Counted from the first letter of the stretch, positions 23,192 through 31,751 are shown. The stretch is DNA of 51,623 nt from Brevibacillus centrosporus (GCF_003710815.1 NZ_RHHP01000030.1:1-51623); one strand, 5' to 3'. Numbers and translations: made by a program. Notes: generated by a model from the letters alone, not told the origin.

Positions 23192-24210
23192 ACGGAATCG
23201 CCTCCAATTAAGTAATCAACCGTAGCGAGTAATTCTCCGTTGTTTTCAACTATCTCACGTAATTGATATTCATCTAACTGATCGGAACCTGAGAAATGGA
23301 CAGATAGGACGTGTTCTGTACCAAGAGGATAGCATAGTACATATCCTTGAGCAAGTTTCTTCACTTCGTAAAATGTCCAGTCACCACTCAAAAAAACATC
23401 AACAACATAGACCCTCTGTTGGGTTTCTGTCTTATCCTGATTAATATTAAAGGGGTAACTTTTACCTTTTCCTACATTACCCCCAACTTGACCTATTCCA
23501 TCACTACCTTGTTTTTGCCACAATGCAGCGCCAGTGACTCGGAATCCATTAGGTGCTAATATTGAGTTCCGAATTGCCTCACTAATTGCGTCATATTTCT
23601 CTTTTGAACCAGGAACGTGGACATTTTTATTATATTCCCAAAAGAAGTGAAGCACGCTCTGTTTACGATGTAATTTTAAGCCGGTCTCAGTAACTACTGA
23701 TCTTGGATCTTTAAATGCGCCTAATTGTTGGATCTTATTAATGATTTCCTGACAAGCTACAGAAACTGCAGCCTCATATTTTTGGTCCGGCCTGATATCA
23801 TACTCCAAAAGAGTAAGACCAGTGAGGTCGGACATGAGGTGGAAATCGCTTACTGTTTGACCTTCAATTAAATCATCCCGTTTCGGTACATTCCTCGGGA
23901 CAATTGCAAATACGCGGTCTTTTCGCAGTTTTCCCCAGAAAAGGCCCATTTCAAATATGGTATTGTCTCTAGTAACGAAAACTAACTTCCCGCGAGTAAG
24001 TGCGACATCATCCGGAGCAAATACAAAGATACCATAATCGTGCTGATCAAGCTCTCTCTCTAATGCTTCCATCGTATAGTCATTGGGACCGAATGTACTA
24101 GCGAACCATGGTGTTACCAATGTCTCCCGACTGAGTTGACTGTGGATAGCATTTGCATACTTCATGGCTTCCCTTGAACTACCGATGAATGTTTTAGTAT
24201 CGTTCGCCAC
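23188..24210 (-). CDS. TIR-like (PF10137 type) protein with unknown C-terminal domain
   Basis: GGAG eight bases before GTG 24210 fixes the start; product 340 residues. Residues 5-125 match predicted nucleotide-binding TIR-like proteins: KTFIGSSREAMKYANAIHSQ (first strand and helix), DYGIFVFAPDDV, then RDNTIFEMGLFWGKLRKDRV, in which Glu87 corresponds to the catalytic Glu of NAD-cleaving TIRs such as those of CBASS Cap12. Residues about 160-340 form another, beta-rich domain I cannot place, presumably the sensor or oligomerisation part. No cyclic-nucleotide synthase, Sir2, Argonaute or kinase is next to it. The small basic protein is co-expressed. A role in phage defence by NAD depletion is inference. 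Confidence 0.75.
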   Translation of the reverse strand: MANDTKTFIGSSREAMKYANAIHSQLSRETLVTPWFASTFGPNDYTMEALERELDQHDYGIFVFAPDDVALTRGKLVFVTRDNTIFEMGLFWGKLRKDRVFAIVPRNVPKRDDLIEGQTVSDFHLMSDLTGLTLLEYDIRPDQKYEAAVSVACQEIINKIQQLGAFKDPRSVVTETGLKLHRKQSVLHFFWEYNKNVHVPGSKEKYDAISEAIRNSILAPNGFRVTGAALWQKQGSDGIGQVGGNVGKGKSYPFNINQDKTETQQRVYVVDVFLSGDWTFYEVKKLAQGYVLCYPLGTEHVLSVHFSGSDQLDEYQLREIVENNGELLATVDYLIGGDSV

Positions 24211-24240
24211 AATATTTGCTCCTTATTTGACCGAAGTAGT

Positions 24241-24272
24241 TAAAAGCACTTCAAAATTAAGAAGTGCTTTTT
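24241..24272. terminator. Terminator-like hairpin in leader of TIR gene
   Basis: AAAAGCACTTC (24242-24252) pairs with GAAGTGCTTTT (24261-24271), loop of eight bases, A/T runs on both sides. It lies only ~30 bp before the TIR start, so it either stops read-through from upstream or attenuates the TIR operon. Confidence 0.7.
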
Positions 24273-24633
24273 ATCGTTCCAATCCGGATCGTCGCATTGT
24301 TAGTTGTTGTGTCGAGGAGGGTCTACGTTCTACCTCTGCCTCGATTTATTTTACCATATAAGGGAATTGCTAGAAAGTATGCCCTCCCCCTCTATTTCTT
24401 TACAGTTTCAAAGAAAGAAATCCATTGGCACCTTTTTTCCTGTCCCGTAATGGTGAACCATAGCCACTGGCGGTGATATATGAGCATATGACGACCCCAT
24501 TATTTAGTTATGAGAAATCGGGCTTATTGGTTCAAAATGCGTTATGGTGATTTTGATCCCCATCATGCCCTCAGATGATACTCCCCCACAAAGGAGAAAG
24601 TATAGATATTATATCATAGGTTGTCGGACCTAG
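24273..24633. other. Intergenic, no gene recognised
   Basis: No frame with a ribosome site and plausible protein. The promoter of the TIR operon probably lies here (a TAAAAT -10-like box around 24340-24345, minus strand), but no clear -35 accompanies it. Confidence 0.4.
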
Positions 24634-24979
24634 TTACTTCCCTAACAAGCGTTGAAAAAAACCATTGGGAACCTTTGGTGCTGGCACGTTGGCCTTGGCA
24701 ATCTGCTTTTGGGTGTTGTTAAGCATCTTGACGTCTTCGATAAGCCGGTGATTCGAAATCTCTAGGCGATCCTCAAGTAGTTTTTGTGCGTCCACTTTTT
24801 CATGAGCGCTTCATTCGATTGTAGCTGACTATTCATCATTTCAATAAGCTCTTTAATCTTGGTTTCAATGACCGCGCAATGCAATCAGAACGGCCATTAT
24901 CGTCCGTAACGGGCACCGACATAGCGTTTTTTGTAACGCGATTATACAGCATTAATTCTAGCAACATAGCTCCGTCCAT
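24634..24979 (-). pseudogene. Broken gene for helical phage/plasmid-type protein (DUF3967-like end)
   Basis: From ATG 24979 a frame reads MDGAMLLELMLYNRVTKNAM and SVPVTDDNGRSDCIAR, then must shift near 24880 to go on with VIETKIKELIEMMNSQLQ, and again in the AAAAA run near 24840 to go on with VDAQKLLEDRLEISN and the end FFQRLLGK. The later part is coiled-coil with a C-terminal Phe/Leu/Lys tail, as in DUF3967 proteins that follow a MerR-like helix-turn-helix on plasmids and prophages. With two shifts it is a decayed gene or a poorly sequenced one. Confidence 0.5.
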
Positions 24980-25031
24980 ATGAATTATCGAATAGCTTGC
25001 AGGATTTCGCTTTGCAAAAGGGGAAAAGGGG

Positions 25032-25479
25032 ATGAATAATCAAGGCCCTTCAAAAGCGCAAACCGCTTATTGGTGTCGCGACTGGCTCTGGTTTTTCTGC
25101 CAAGCAGGCTGTGGCGGGCGGTGCGGACTTGCTGCTCGTGCTGCACGCGAGTCTGTTTCGCAATGCAGGCGTGTCCTCACTGGGTTCCCTGTTGCCTTTT
25201 GCCAACAGCAATGAGATGGTGATGCAAGTGGGAACACGGGAAGTGCTGCCTCATGCAGGGGAGGTACCTGTCGTTTTTGGCGTGTGCGCGACCGATCCTA
25301 CGATCCATCGTCCCGTGCTGATCGACCAGATTATGGGGGCTGGCTTTCAAGGGGTCAATAACTTTCCTTCCGTGGGACTGATCGATGGTACCGCAGGAGC
25401 CATGCTGGAGGAAGAAGGCTTCGGTTTTCAGCAGGAAGTGGATTTTTTGGCGGAGGGACCGGGATCAAGCACGGGATGA
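25032..25479 (+). pseudogene. TIM-barrel sensor part of sigma-54 activator, frameshifted
   Basis: The gene starts at ATG 25032 with GGGG eight bases upstream, reads MNNQ, and needs one G removed at 25044-25045 to continue ALQKRKPLIGVATGSGFSAK. It then runs to about 25455, where a GGG run must lose or gain a base to join the AAA+ frame. The encoded ~140 residues belong to the TIM-barrel signal-transduction domain (PF09370 / PEP-hydrolase-like): GGADLLLVLHASLFRN, SLLPFANSNEMV, VFGVCATDP, GVNNFPSVGLIDG. The same features stand in the C-terminal half of the enzyme gene at 26889. Both breaks are at short G runs and may be sequencing errors. Confidence 0.75.
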
Positions 25480-26714
25480 GCATTCCAGAAGCGGTAGATT
25501 TGGCAAATCGCATTTTCCGCGCTGCCAAAGAGGTCAATTCTGAAGCTCTGCACATGGTATACGGAGGCCCGATCGTCTCCCCCGAGCATGCCAGTCATTT
25601 TTATCTGGAGACGAGTGCAGTCGGTGTTATTGGCGGATCGACCTTTGAAAGAATCCCTACAGAGGAACGGATCAAGGGAGTCATCGGGGAGTTTAAAAGA
25701 GTCGGAGTTCTGGCAGAGGAAAATCGCTATCTCAAAAAAGAATTGATGAAAAAGATGCGCTTCGACGAGATCGTGGGACAAAGTCGGGCGATGCAGGAAA
25801 TATACGAGATCATCAGCAAGGTAGCCGGTAAAAACGTCAATGTCCTGGTACAAGGAGAGAGCGGAACCGGAAAAGAGCTGATCGTGCGCTCTATTCATTA
25901 CAACAGCGACCGCTACAAGCATGCCTTTATTAAAGTCAATTGCGCTTCACTGCCTGAGCAGCTGCTGGAGAGTGAGCTGTTCGGTCACGAGAAAGGTTCG
26001 TTTACAGGAGCGCTCCAGCAGCGCATCGGTCGTTTCGAGCTGGCTCATCAAGGCACGCTGTTCCTGGATGAGATCGGGGAAATGAGTCTGGTCACGCAAG
26101 CCAAGCTGTTGCGAGCGATCCAATACCGCGAGTTTGAACGGGTGGGCGGAAGCAAGACGATCAAGGTCGATACGAGAATCGTCTGTGCAACAAACCGGGA
26201 TTTGTGGAAAGCGGTACAGGAAGGCAGGTTTCGCGAAGACCTGTTCTACCGTCTAAATGTTATCTCCCTACAAACTGTACCGCTTCGGGAGCTAAAAGAA
26301 GACATTCCCCTGATGGTGAGTCACTTCCTGAAAAAGATCAACGAGAAATTCCAAGGGGACGTCAGTGGGGTGACCGCACCCGCTTTGGATGCTCTGCTGG
26401 CTTATGATTGGCCGGGCAATGTCCGTGAGCTGGAGCATGTTTTGGAGCGTGCGGCTGTCTTGTGTGAGGGAGATCGGATCGGGATTGCGGATCTGCCAGC
26501 GTATATTCAGCAAGCTGCACCTGTCTCGGGTGAAGCTGTTGGCCAGGGAGATTTTGCAGACAAGCCTTTGCAGTCCGTGGAAAAGGAATGGATTCTCGAG
26601 ACGCTGCGCAAACAGGCTTGGAATCGAACAAAAACAGCGGAAGCCCTGGGCTTTACCCGCCGAACGCTGTTTAACAAAATGAAAAAATACGGTATTAAGC
26701 CCATTCCCAAATAA
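25476..26714 (+). CDS. Sigma-54-dependent transcription activator (AAA+ and Fis HTH)
   Basis: This 412-residue frame is the rest of the activator. Residues 1-65 complete the TIM barrel (MVYGGPIVSPEHASHF, VIGGSTFERIPTEE). A coiled linker follows, then the AAA+ domain: Walker A GESGTGKE (near 128), GSFTGA loop that touches sigma-54 (near 171), Walker B LFLDEIGEM, and the R-finger region FREDLFYRLNV. The C-terminal Fis-type helix-turn-helix reads NRTKTAEALGFTRRTLFNKM. It should open sigma-54 promoters, most clearly the -24/-12 site at 26827-26842 just after its own end. Only with the frames before it joined is the sensor complete. Confidence 0.9.
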   Translation: MSIPEAVDLANRIFRAAKEVNSEALHMVYGGPIVSPEHASHFYLETSAVGVIGGSTFERIPTEERIKGVIGEFKRVGVLAEENRYLKKELMKKMRFDEIVGQSRAMQEIYEIISKVAGKNVNVLVQGESGTGKELIVRSIHYNSDRYKHAFIKVNCASLPEQLLESELFGHEKGSFTGALQQRIGRFELAHQGTLFLDEIGEMSLVTQAKLLRAIQYREFERVGGSKTIKVDTRIVCATNRDLWKAVQEGRFREDLFYRLNVISLQTVPLRELKEDIPLMVSHFLKKINEKFQGDVSGVTAPALDALLAYDWPGNVRELEHVLERAAVLCEGDRIGIADLPAYIQQAAPVSGEAVGQGDFADKPLQSVEKEWILETLRKQAWNRTKTAEALGFTRRTLFNKMKKYGIKPIPK

Positions 26715-26826
26715 AAGAGCGCTCCGTTCTTTTGCTGGGGAATTTTTTTCTCACGTTGAGTAAGTGATTGGGAAAAATTTTTCACACATCAATGACTAAT
26801 AGGCACAAAATACGGGACAACGCGGT

Positions 26827-26842
26827 TGGCATGGGAGTTGCT
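26827..26842 (+). promoter_or_regulatory. Sigma-54 (-24/-12) promoter
   Basis: TGGCATGGGAGTTGCT has GG at 26828-26829 and GC at 26840-26841 with exactly ten bases between them, close to the consensus TGGCAC-N5-TTGCW. It lies about 47 bp before the start of the Tm-1-like gene and 112 bp after the activator gene. Confidence 0.85.
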
Positions 26843-26888
26843 TTCGATATTCATGGGACACCAATCCATGGGAAGGGGAAAGTGGCAG

Positions 26889-28316
26889 ATGGGACAACAA
26901 GTCACACCGACAGTCGTGCTGCTTGGCACATTGGATACAAAGGGAATCGAGTATGGATACATTCGAGAGCGCTTACATGAGAATGGTGTGAACGTGATCC
27001 TGATGGATGCGGGCGTGCTGGGTGAGCCGGCCGTTCAACCGGACATCACGAAAGAAGAAGTCGCCAAGGCAGCGGGGTACGACCTGCATGAGCTGCTGGA
27101 GGCAAAAGACCGTGGCGCCGCAATCAAGGCGATGGCTGCGGGAGCGGCGAGCATCGTGGGGCAGCTGTATACAGAAAAAAGGCTGCAAGGAATTCTGGGA
27201 CTCGGCGGTTCAGGTGGTACTTCGCTGATCACGCAGGCAATGCGTGCGCTGCCGATCGGTGTTCCCAAGCTGATGGTCTCTACGATGGCCTCTGGTGATA
27301 CGCGTCCTTATGTGGGGGAAGTCGATATCACGATGATGTATTCCGTTGTGGATATTGCAGGCATCAATCAATTCTCGGCGCAGATTTTGTCCAACGCAGC
27401 AGGAGCGATTGCGGGAATGGCCAAAGCTCCTGCTCCTGATCTGACAGGCGGGAAAGCGCTGGTTGCCGCGACGATGTTTGGGGTGACGACACCAGCTGTC
27501 GAGGAAGCACGCAACCATTTGGAGGAGCGCGGCTACGAAATCCTGGTTTTCCATGCGACAGGAACGGGACTGTCGGCAAAGTCGGCTGAAGCGGGCGGCG
27601 CAGACCTCATTATCATTTACAACTCGGGGCGGTACCGGATGGCAGGACGCGGTTCGTTGGCTGGCCTCTTGCCTTATGGGGATGCCAATCAGATCGTCGT
27701 GGAAATGGCAGGAGAAGTGCTGCCAGTCGTCCAAAAAACGCCGGTTCTCGCAGGGGTGTGCGGGACTGACCCGTTCCGTCTGATGCCTGTTTTCCTCAAA
27801 CAGCTGAAGGAGATGGGCTTTACAGGCGTACAGAACTTCCCGACGGTCGGGCTGTTCGATGGCAATTTCCGTGCGAATCTGGAAGAGACAGGTATGGGCT
27901 ACGATCTGGAAGTGAATATGATCCGTCACGCACATGAGCTCGGCTTGCTGACAGCGCCTTATGTATTCGATGAGGAACAGGCGAGGGGGATGGCAGAGGC
28001 GGGAGCGGATATTCTCGTACCGCATGTGGGCTTGACCACTTCCGGCACGATCGGGGCAAAAACGGCACTGACACTCGACGAAGCTGTCGAGCGCGTACAG
28101 ATGATGCACGATGCTGCGAAGGAAATCAATCCAGACATCATCGTGCTGTGCCATGGCGGACCCATCGCGGAGCCGGACGATGCGGCTTATGTACTGGAGA
28201 GAACGACTGGCGTGGTCGGGTTTTTCGGGGCGTCGAGCATGGAACGGCTGCCTACTGAAGTAGCCATTTCTACGAATATGCGCAAATTCAAATCAATCGG
28301 ACACGGAGGGGAATAA
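26889..28316 (+). CDS. Tm-1-like (UPF0261) / TIM-barrel (PEP-hydrolase-like) fusion
   Basis: A longer open frame reaches back to 26826, but this passes through the sigma-54 promoter; AAGGGGA before ATG 26889 fits. The 475-residue protein has an N-terminal Tm-1-like ATP-binding part (UPF0261; VVLLGTLDTKGIEYGYIRER, GLGGSGGTSLITQAMRALP, ISTMASGDTR-like strand) and a C-terminal TIM barrel (VFHATGTGLSAKSAEAGGAD, GVCGTDPFRLMPVFLKQLKE, FPTVGLFDGNFRANLEETGM). Both halves are common together in bacteria and fungi; PEP-hydrolase-type C-C or C-O cleavage has been suggested but the substrate is unknown. The activator upstream carries a related TIM barrel, so enzyme and sensor may bind the same ligand. 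Confidence 0.88.
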   Translation: MGQQVTPTVVLLGTLDTKGIEYGYIRERLHENGVNVILMDAGVLGEPAVQPDITKEEVAKAAGYDLHELLEAKDRGAAIKAMAAGAASIVGQLYTEKRLQGILGLGGSGGTSLITQAMRALPIGVPKLMVSTMASGDTRPYVGEVDITMMYSVVDIAGINQFSAQILSNAAGAIAGMAKAPAPDLTGGKALVAATMFGVTTPAVEEARNHLEERGYEILVFHATGTGLSAKSAEAGGADLIIIYNSGRYRMAGRGSLAGLLPYGDANQIVVEMAGEVLPVVQKTPVLAGVCGTDPFRLMPVFLKQLKEMGFTGVQNFPTVGLFDGNFRANLEETGMGYDLEVNMIRHAHELGLLTAPYVFDEEQARGMAEAGADILVPHVGLTTSGTIGAKTALTLDEAVERVQMMHDAAKEINPDIIVLCHGGPIAEPDDAAYVLERTTGVVGFFGASSMERLPTEVAISTNMRKFKSIGHGGE

Positions 28317-28317
28317 T

Positions 28318-28410
28318 GTGAAACCGGGAGGGGCGGAAAAAGGCTTGACCACGCTGCTGGATTTCAAAGAGGTACCTGCTGGGCAATTCCAGAGATTCAC
28401 TCGCCCATAA
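28318..28410 (+). CDS. Short ORF after Tm-1-like gene, possibly a 5' remnant
   Basis: GGAGGGG before GTG 28318 gives a 30-residue frame (MKPGGAEKGLTTLLDFKEVP, then AGQFQRFTRP). It sits two bases after the previous stop. It may be the head of a lost third gene. On the minus strand of the same stretch a hydrophobic frame (IPWPAIMAFGTAPLLMMFLA) looks like the tail of a membrane protein, so a deletion junction is likely near 28390-28410. Confidence 0.3.
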   Translation: MKPGGAEKGLTTLLDFKEVPAGQFQRFTRP

Positions 28411-28457
28411 GCAAGAAACATCATCAGCAAGGGAGCTGTCCCGAAAGCCATGATTGC

Positions 28458-28473
28458 TGGCCACGGGATAGCT
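28458..28473 (+). promoter_or_regulatory. Possible second sigma-54 promoter
   Basis: TGGCCACGGGATAGCT has GG and GC ten bases apart, but differs from consensus at several positions. It lies about 175 bp before the ABC-transporter operon. Confidence 0.3.
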
Positions 28474-28649
28474 TTTTTCTTGTAAGAATACGACTTAATC
28501 CATTCGTAAAAACGAATAAATATGCATATATCAGATTTTTCTTGAATATCAGAAAAAATATAAGTATAATTTAAAAATAGAAACTGTTTCCGATATTCGG
28601 AAAAGTATAGAAAATCCATCCGATAGTCCATAGACAGGGGGATAGCAGG

Positions 28650-29372
28650 ATGATTGAGGTTAAGCATCTTGTGAAGTCATTTGGTTCCTTGACTGTACTG
28701 AAGGGCGTTACGCTGACCGTACAGGAAAAAGAAGTAGTTGTTTTGCTCGGTGCCAGCGGTTCAGGGAAGAGCACCTTGCTTAGATGCCTGAATTTTCTGG
28801 AGGTCTATGACGAGGGTGAAGTGTGGGTCGGCGGCACTCAGATTGATCCGTACAAATCCAATTTGAATCAGTTTCGAGCGGAAGTCGGCATGGTGTTCCA
28901 GCATTTCAACCTCTTTCCGCACAAGACTGTTTTGGAAAACGTCATCGAGGCTCCCATCCATGTCAAACGAATGAACGTAGCTGAAGCGAAAGAGCTGGCT
29001 TACGAACTGCTGAAAAAGGTAAATATGCAGGATAAAGCGGACGTGTATCCAGATATGCTCTCCGGTGGACAGAAGCAGCGAGTGGCTATCGCCAGAGCGC
29101 TTGCGATGAAGCCGAAAATCATGCTGTTTGACGAGCCTACATCCGCGCTCGACCCCGAACTGGTAGGGGAAGTGCTGCAGGTCATGAAACAGCTGGCAAA
29201 GGAAGGCATGACGATGATCGTCGTGACCCACGAAATGGGATTTGCCCGTGAGGTGGCCGATCGTGCTGTCTTCATGGACAACGGTCAGATTCTGGAGCAG
29301 GGACCGCCTAATACCTTCTTTGAAAATCCGCAAAACGAACGGACAAAGCAATTCCTGGGAAGCATCCGCTAA
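28650..29372 (+). CDS. Amino-acid ABC transporter, ATP-binding protein
   Basis: The 240-residue ATPase is of the GlnQ/HisP class: Walker A GASGSGKST at 33-41, Q-loop in MVFQHFNLFPHKTVLENV, signature LSGGQKQRVAIARAL, Walker B IMLFDEPTSALDPE, H-loop VTHEMGFA. GGGGGATAGCAGG precedes the ATG. It drives the permease at 30280 with the lipoprotein at 29404. The context (sigma-54 catabolic locus, IclR regulator) suggests uptake of the substrate of that pathway, but specificity cannot be read. Confidence 0.95.
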   Translation: MIEVKHLVKSFGSLTVLKGVTLTVQEKEVVVLLGASGSGKSTLLRCLNFLEVYDEGEVWVGGTQIDPYKSNLNQFRAEVGMVFQHFNLFPHKTVLENVIEAPIHVKRMNVAEAKELAYELLKKVNMQDKADVYPDMLSGGQKQRVAIARALAMKPKIMLFDEPTSALDPELVGEVLQVMKQLAKEGMTMIVVTHEMGFAREVADRAVFMDNGQILEQGPPNTFFENPQNERTKQFLGSIR

Positions 29373-29403
29373 AGATAAATAAACGATACTGGGGGAAATA
29401 AAA

Positions 29404-30213
29404 ATGAAAAAGGCAAAATGGACAGGCATTCTGTTGTCGACTGTATTGATGAGCTCCCTTCTTCTGGCTGCGTGTGGTTCGCAAGAGTCAGGCAGTGCTC
29501 CAGCAGCAGGCGGGCAAGCTGACTCTGGCAAAAAGGACTTCACCTATGCGATGAGCGGCGTGTACAAGCCGTTTAGCTTCAAGGAAAACGGAAATCTCAC
29601 AGGCTTTGACGTAGAAATTGGACAAGCTCTGGCAGAGAAAATGGGCATGAATGCCGTACCGATCACGAATCCGTTTGAGACAATTATTCAAGGACTCGAC
29701 TCGAAAAAATACGATTCCATCATCGGGAGCTTGACGGTGACGGAGGAACGCCAAAAAGCCGTATCCTTCACCAATGCTTACTATCGTTCCGGTTCGCAAA
29801 TTTTTGTACAAGAGGGCAATACCACGATCAAATCCAAAGAAGATTTGAAAGGGAAAAAGATCGGGGTAGTGAAAGCCTCCAACTATCTGGATTGGGCGAA
29901 AAAGCTCACCGATGAGGACAAAATCACGACCTATGACAGCGATATTACAGCGCTGCTCGATCTCCCAACCGGTCGCTTGGATGCCGTGATTACGGACCAG
30001 GTGGTAGGTCTGCGCTTCATCAAAGAGGGCGGCGGTAAAGTGATGGATGTGGGCGAACCACTCAGCTTTGATGAACAGGCGATCGCAGTACGCAAAGGGG
30101 ATCAGGAATCCGTAGATCGAATCAACAAGGCGCTGGATGAGATCATCAAAGACGGCACGTATGAGAAAATCAGCCAAAAATGGTTTGGTCGCAACATCTT
30201 GCAGAAGCAATAA
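29404..30213 (+). CDS. Amino-acid ABC transporter, substrate-binding lipoprotein
   Basis: The 269-residue protein starts with a lipoprotein signal (SLLLAAC, Cys near residue 24) and a Gly/Ala-rich tether. The rest is SBP_bac_3: FTYAMSGVYKPFSFKENGN, GFDVEIGQALAEKMGM, IIGSLTVTEERQKAVSFTNA, GKKIGVVKASNYLDWAKK. It captures an amino acid or related compound outside the cell and docks to the permease. It follows the ATPase by 31 bp and is separated from the permease by a leaky terminator, typical for overproduction of binding proteins. Confidence 0.93.
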   Translation: MKKAKWTGILLSTVLMSSLLLAACGSQESGSAPAAGGQADSGKKDFTYAMSGVYKPFSFKENGNLTGFDVEIGQALAEKMGMNAVPITNPFETIIQGLDSKKYDSIIGSLTVTEERQKAVSFTNAYYRSGSQIFVQEGNTTIKSKEDLKGKKIGVVKASNYLDWAKKLTDEDKITTYDSDITALLDLPTGRLDAVITDQVVGLRFIKEGGGKVMDVGEPLSFDEQAIAVRKGDQESVDRINKALDEIIKDGTYEKISQKWFGRNILQKQ

Positions 30214-30223
30214 GGCGGGTTAC

Positions 30224-30253
30224 GGGGTGTCCAGGCTGGACGCCCCCATTTTT
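30224..30253 (+). terminator. Partial terminator inside ABC operon
   Basis: GGGGTGTCCA pairs with TGGACGCCCC (one mismatch) around GGC, followed by ATTTTT. Between binding protein and permease genes. Confidence 0.65.
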
Positions 30254-30279
30254 CAGCTACATGCGAGGAGTGATCTTAC

Positions 30280-30966
30280 GTGATTCTCGACATTCTTCTA
30301 TCCAGTTATCCCCTCTTTCTAAAAGCGTCATGGCTCACGCTCAAGCTGACGGCGGTTGCGCTCTTGCTCGGCTGTGGAGTGGGCCTCATCATAGCGTTTT
30401 TCCGGATTTCCAGCTCCAAGGTGCTGAACTACATCGCGCATATTTACATCACGGTCATTCGCGGCACACCGCTGATCGTGCAGATTGCCATTCTTTATTT
30501 TGGGATATCCAATCTGGTGACGCTCTCCCAATTTTGGGCAGGGGCGATTGCCTTGGCCGTTCATAATGGCGCCTATATTGCCGAAATATTCCGTGGGGCG
30601 ATCCAGTCGATTGACCGCGGGCAAATGGAGGCTTCAAGATCTCTCGGGATGTCTTATCCGCTCGCGATGAGACGCATCGTATTGCCACAGGCGTTCCGAC
30701 GCGCAATTCCTTCCTTGGGAAACCAGTTCATTATCGGGTTGAAGGACTCGTCTCTGGTGGCATACGTAGGAATGCAGGATCTATGGGGAACGGGTCTGAG
30801 CGAAGCGGCCTCAAACTATCGCCAGCTTGAAACCTACATGGTAGTAGGCTTGTATTACCTGGTCATGATTACGATCTTCACTTACTTTGTGAACAGGCTG
30901 GAAGGGCGACTGGCTACCGGGCGCGCTCCGAAAAAGCAAGCCAAGGATAACAGTGTGGCTGCGTAA
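30280..30966 (+). CDS. Amino-acid ABC transporter, permease
   Basis: The 228-residue membrane protein has five hydrophobic segments and belongs to the HisM/GlnP family. The EAA loop that contacts the ATPase reads EASRSLGMSYPLAMRRIVLP. GTG 30280 with GGAGTGA upstream is the start. A single permease gene suggests a homodimer. It forms the importer with the ATPase and lipoprotein just before it. Confidence 0.93.
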   Translation: MILDILLSSYPLFLKASWLTLKLTAVALLLGCGVGLIIAFFRISSSKVLNYIAHIYITVIRGTPLIVQIAILYFGISNLVTLSQFWAGAIALAVHNGAYIAEIFRGAIQSIDRGQMEASRSLGMSYPLAMRRIVLPQAFRRAIPSLGNQFIIGLKDSSLVAYVGMQDLWGTGLSEAASNYRQLETYMVVGLYYLVMITIFTYFVNRLEGRLATGRAPKKQAKDNSVAA

Positions 30967-30996
30967 CCAGCGCATGGCCAAAGAGGGCGGGAGACT

Positions 30997-31728
30997 ATGG
31001 TTCAATCAATCGAGCGGACGATGAAAATTATCCGGGTGCTGATTTCAGACGAGAAACAAGCTTGGCCAATATCAGATTTGGCGAGCGCTACCGGATTGCC
31101 TATCAGTACGCTTCACCGGTTTCTCGATTCGATGATTCAGTACGGTCTGGTAGAGCAGGAGCCAGTCACCAAGCATTACAAGGCAGGCTACACGTGGATG
31201 GAAATCGGCTTTACCCTGCATAACCGAATCAATTTTCGCTATGTGGCAAGGCCGATTATGGAGGAGCTCGCTCAAGAAGTGGAGGAGAGCATCTTCTTGA
31301 GCGTACCAGCTGGGTATGATTCCATTCCGATCGAAAAGGTAGAGAGCCCGTTGAAGATTCGCATTGACGAGAACATGGGCGAGCGGATCCCGCTGACCAT
31401 CGGTGCCCCGAATAAGGCGATTCTCGCTCATTGGAAGCCAGAGGAAGTGAGGAAGGTCGTTGCGGCTCAGCTCGCTCCTGCCCTTCAGCAGCCGTTCCTT
31501 GATCAATTGGCGCATGTCAAAGAGACAGGCTATGCGATTAGCTGCGGGGAGAAAACGGAAGGGACGGTAGCGGTAGCGGCCCCCATCTTCAGCTACGGAA
31601 ATCGGATTGTGGCGGCACTGTCGATCAATGCCCCCAGCTTTCGCGTGACAGAAGATCGCATGTCTTTTTTGATTGAGAGAGTCAAACAAAAAGCCGCGAC
31701 GGTCTCTGCGAAAATCGGCGGAGTCTAG
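30997..31728 (+). CDS. IclR-family regulator
   Basis: The 243-residue protein has an N-terminal winged helix (MVQSIERTMKIIRVLISDEK, WPISDLASATGLPISTLHRF) and the IclR ligand domain (about 80-243: VEESIFLSVPAGYDSIPIEK, IPLTIGAPNKAILAHWKP, AVAAPIFSYGNRIVAALSIN). It lies 30 bp after the permease gene and is probably in the same operon. IclR proteins bind small organic acids or sugars; here it may regulate the ABC transporter and the catabolic enzyme. Confidence 0.9.
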   Translation: MVQSIERTMKIIRVLISDEKQAWPISDLASATGLPISTLHRFLDSMIQYGLVEQEPVTKHYKAGYTWMEIGFTLHNRINFRYVARPIMEELAQEVEESIFLSVPAGYDSIPIEKVESPLKIRIDENMGERIPLTIGAPNKAILAHWKPEEVRKVVAAQLAPALQQPFLDQLAHVKETGYAISCGEKTEGTVAVAAPIFSYGNRIVAALSINAPSFRVTEDRMSFLIERVKQKAATVSAKIGGV

Positions 31729-31751
31729 CAAGCGGATCTTTTGGAATGAAA

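Noticed and set aside
23188..24210. Calling the TIR gene a CBASS Cap12 (TIR-STING) or a Thoeris ThsB
   Set aside because: No cyclase or SIR2/ThsA gene is near, and I cannot show a STING fold in the C-terminal part. It is reported only as TIR-like with an unknown domain.
28359..28520. Prepilin-peptidase fragment on the minus strand
   Set aside because: One hydrophobic segment with IPWPAIMAFGT is suggestive, but too short to assign.
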